Source of the DNA: Cyclobacteriaceae bacterium
GTDB lineage: Bacteria > Bacteroidota > Bacteroidia > Cytophagales > Cyclobacteriaceae
Assembly (NCBI GenBank): GCA_020832305.1
Contig: JAFIEV010000041.1
Location: 1 to 64,000 of the forward strand
Length of the DNA stretch: 64,000 nt
Direction of reading: 5' to 3'
The translations under genes and the position numbers were made by a program. Below, one piece after another: positions 63,901-64,000 of the stretch (position 1 is its first letter; each line of letters starts with the position of its first letter). The notes beneath the pieces were generated by a model. That model was given only the letters and a program-made list of their open reading frames with translations. It was not told where the DNA came from and did no database searches.

Positions 63901-64000
63901 ATACGTGGATGGATAAAAACCCCTCCCATTCCTGCATCTTTGAATTCAATAAGCTGTTGGCGTATTTTTTCATGTGTTATTTCATCATTCCAGACCCAAA
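60996..64000 (-). CDS. GH106-like glycoside hydrolase, 5' part outside the window
   Basis: The minus-strand frame is open to the window's right edge (reading WVWNDEITHEKIRQQL upstream of the first ATG at 63929), so only the C-terminal 1001 codons are seen. The pattern W-x-W-N-x-E-I then GMGGVFIHPRMGM, LLYLYDENAFPSGFAGGHVP, FSDETR, LDWTGHYYEHDWPSP, SISETYGAAGWQFNF and LALSTGQQINDVLVLAP fits the large GH106-like (alpha-L-rhamnosidase type) glycosidases. The last 150 residues look like a galactose-binding-type beta-sandwich. The signal peptide and start lie to the right. The exact substrate is not known. Confidence 0.8.
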   Translation of the reverse strand, partial: WVWNDEITHEKIRQQLIEFKDAGMGGVFIHPRMGMITEYLSDEWYELYKYSLEICDSLDMLLYLYDENAFPSGFAGGHVPAEYPEAYNQGNGLQMHVLEKLPLSTGSDFALILRYENENFENITDTWEKYLPLAGTYYAFSTTYFQTGDPWFGGYTYADLLLEGMTEKFIDITFKGYNQHLSHAYGKRIPAVFSDETRVRPTELNSVRWTPGLFEMFEKRWGYDLRNHLPSLLLEIGADWEKVRHNYYTLIGDLLIDRWAKPYYHYAESIGLDWTGHYYEHDWPSPKNGGDWAALAAWQHIPGIDLLFNHYAEDEISGWLSQFGSHRAVRELSSVANQMGRKRSISETYGAAGWQFNFKDMKRIADWQYALGVNFLNQHHSFMTIKGARKRDYPPSFSYHSSWWPYYRVFGDYYGRLSLALSTGQQINDVLVLAPTSSAWMYYSPVENAPGYMEVGLSFQKFTLELELARLEYDIASERNLQEFAKVNDKGQLVFGHRIYRELILPPDIRTIESTTFMLIKELLQKGKTIHYAGSIPDRIDGTPDQSLVELFENTKSQWKKIEDYDVSNFVSKQSLQFTESSPKKARAFHRRMQLDDGEILFIANINDSLSFQSTLVAEGNEVIYLDPMQGKIYSYPAKMQNGKLIFDIDLEPVESALFFISRRALSDLHEKPQKKNPLREKRMDKLVIQREQPNTLTLDYADFEIADKKWKGLYLLHGVDSAFRMHGFAHGNPWHRAVQYKQRIIERDTFTTGTGYKVTFDIITESLNNEALSNVKAVIERGNLWAVKINGKEVLPEAGEWWLDRDFEVFNIGPYMKNGNNRLEVAINPMSVHAELEPVYILGDFSLQNEEKGWKLTPAAALKTGDWTTQGMPMYSGEVSYSTTWQLSAEEKEKMDVCFVQLNDWQGILATVKVNDADAGIIGWPPYNIEINKYLKSGENSITITVFGSLKNMMGPHHDGPENRMAIPSMFTSAPRKHPQGRDYHVLSYGLMEPFSLRY

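Noticed and set aside
1-64000. CRISPR array, rRNA operon, complete insertion sequence or SusD gene
   Set aside because: None seen: no regularly spaced direct repeats, no rRNA, no transposase motif and no SusD-like gene beside the TonB receptor.

Overview
The window comes from a member of the Bacteroidota, most likely a gliding or surface-associated lineage of the Cytophagales/Saprospirales kind. The evidence is direct: type IX secretion (T9SS) C-terminal sorting domains of types A and B, two PorP/SprF-family proteins, many Bacteroidota-type lipoprotein signals and outer-membrane barrels, a GH92 enzyme and a carboxypeptidase-regulatory-plug TonB-dependent receptor. Several promoters match the Bacteroidota -33 TTTG / -7 TAnnTTTG pattern (best at the tRNA-Glu, the slyD-like gene and the DUF1349 gene). 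The exact species cannot be read from the sequence.

Layout. 1-140: 3' end (domains V and VI) of a group II intron whose body lies left of the window. 234-5110: accessory genes (lipoprotein, BaeRF3-like ribosome-associated factor, CHAP hydrolase, membrane protein, AraC regulator coupled to a cupin). 5251-7390: LVIVD-repeat lipoprotein plus outer-membrane barrel. 7446-14633: a 2395-residue secreted protein with a type A sorting tail. 15244-16649: acidic protein and a PorT-like barrel. 17239-32590: the most striking block, PorP/SprF with a C-terminal SPOR-like domain, a 1063-residue FG-GAP/Ig/PKD protein, a 3142-residue L-type-lectin adhesin with about 26 repeats, and a second PorP/SprF; both large proteins end in type B (gliding-associated) domains.

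32973-44911: housekeeping and envelope genes (UPF0316 membrane protein, S9 peptidase with a Nudix hydrolase, RNase HII, GH92 enzyme, bacteriohemerythrin, S41 peptidase, barrel protein, hybrid histidine kinase with HPt). 45066-48310: tRNA-Glu and a TetR / ABC1-kinase / TPR-lipoprotein operon. 48570-52468: CsbD-like stress protein, a structured intergenic element, two tandem paralogous barrel proteins and a STAS-like protein. 52889-64000: small lipoprotein, ceramidase-like protein, TonB-dependent receptor, DUF1349 protein, a propeller-toroid fusion of unknown activity, an SlyD-like prolyl isomerase, and a GH106-like hydrolase that runs off the right edge.

How the genes fit together. Type B sorting-domain proteins generally need a PorP/SprF partner for T9SS export and surface attachment, so 17239-32590 reads as two secretion/anchoring pairs that would place a giant lectin-tipped filament and a propeller-type protein on the cell surface. 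The glycosidases, receptor, peptidases and lectin suggest a polymer-foraging, surface-binding lifestyle. T9SS core genes, SusD, CRISPR arrays, rRNA and complete transposons were not seen. All functions are inferred from motifs read by eye; no database search was run.
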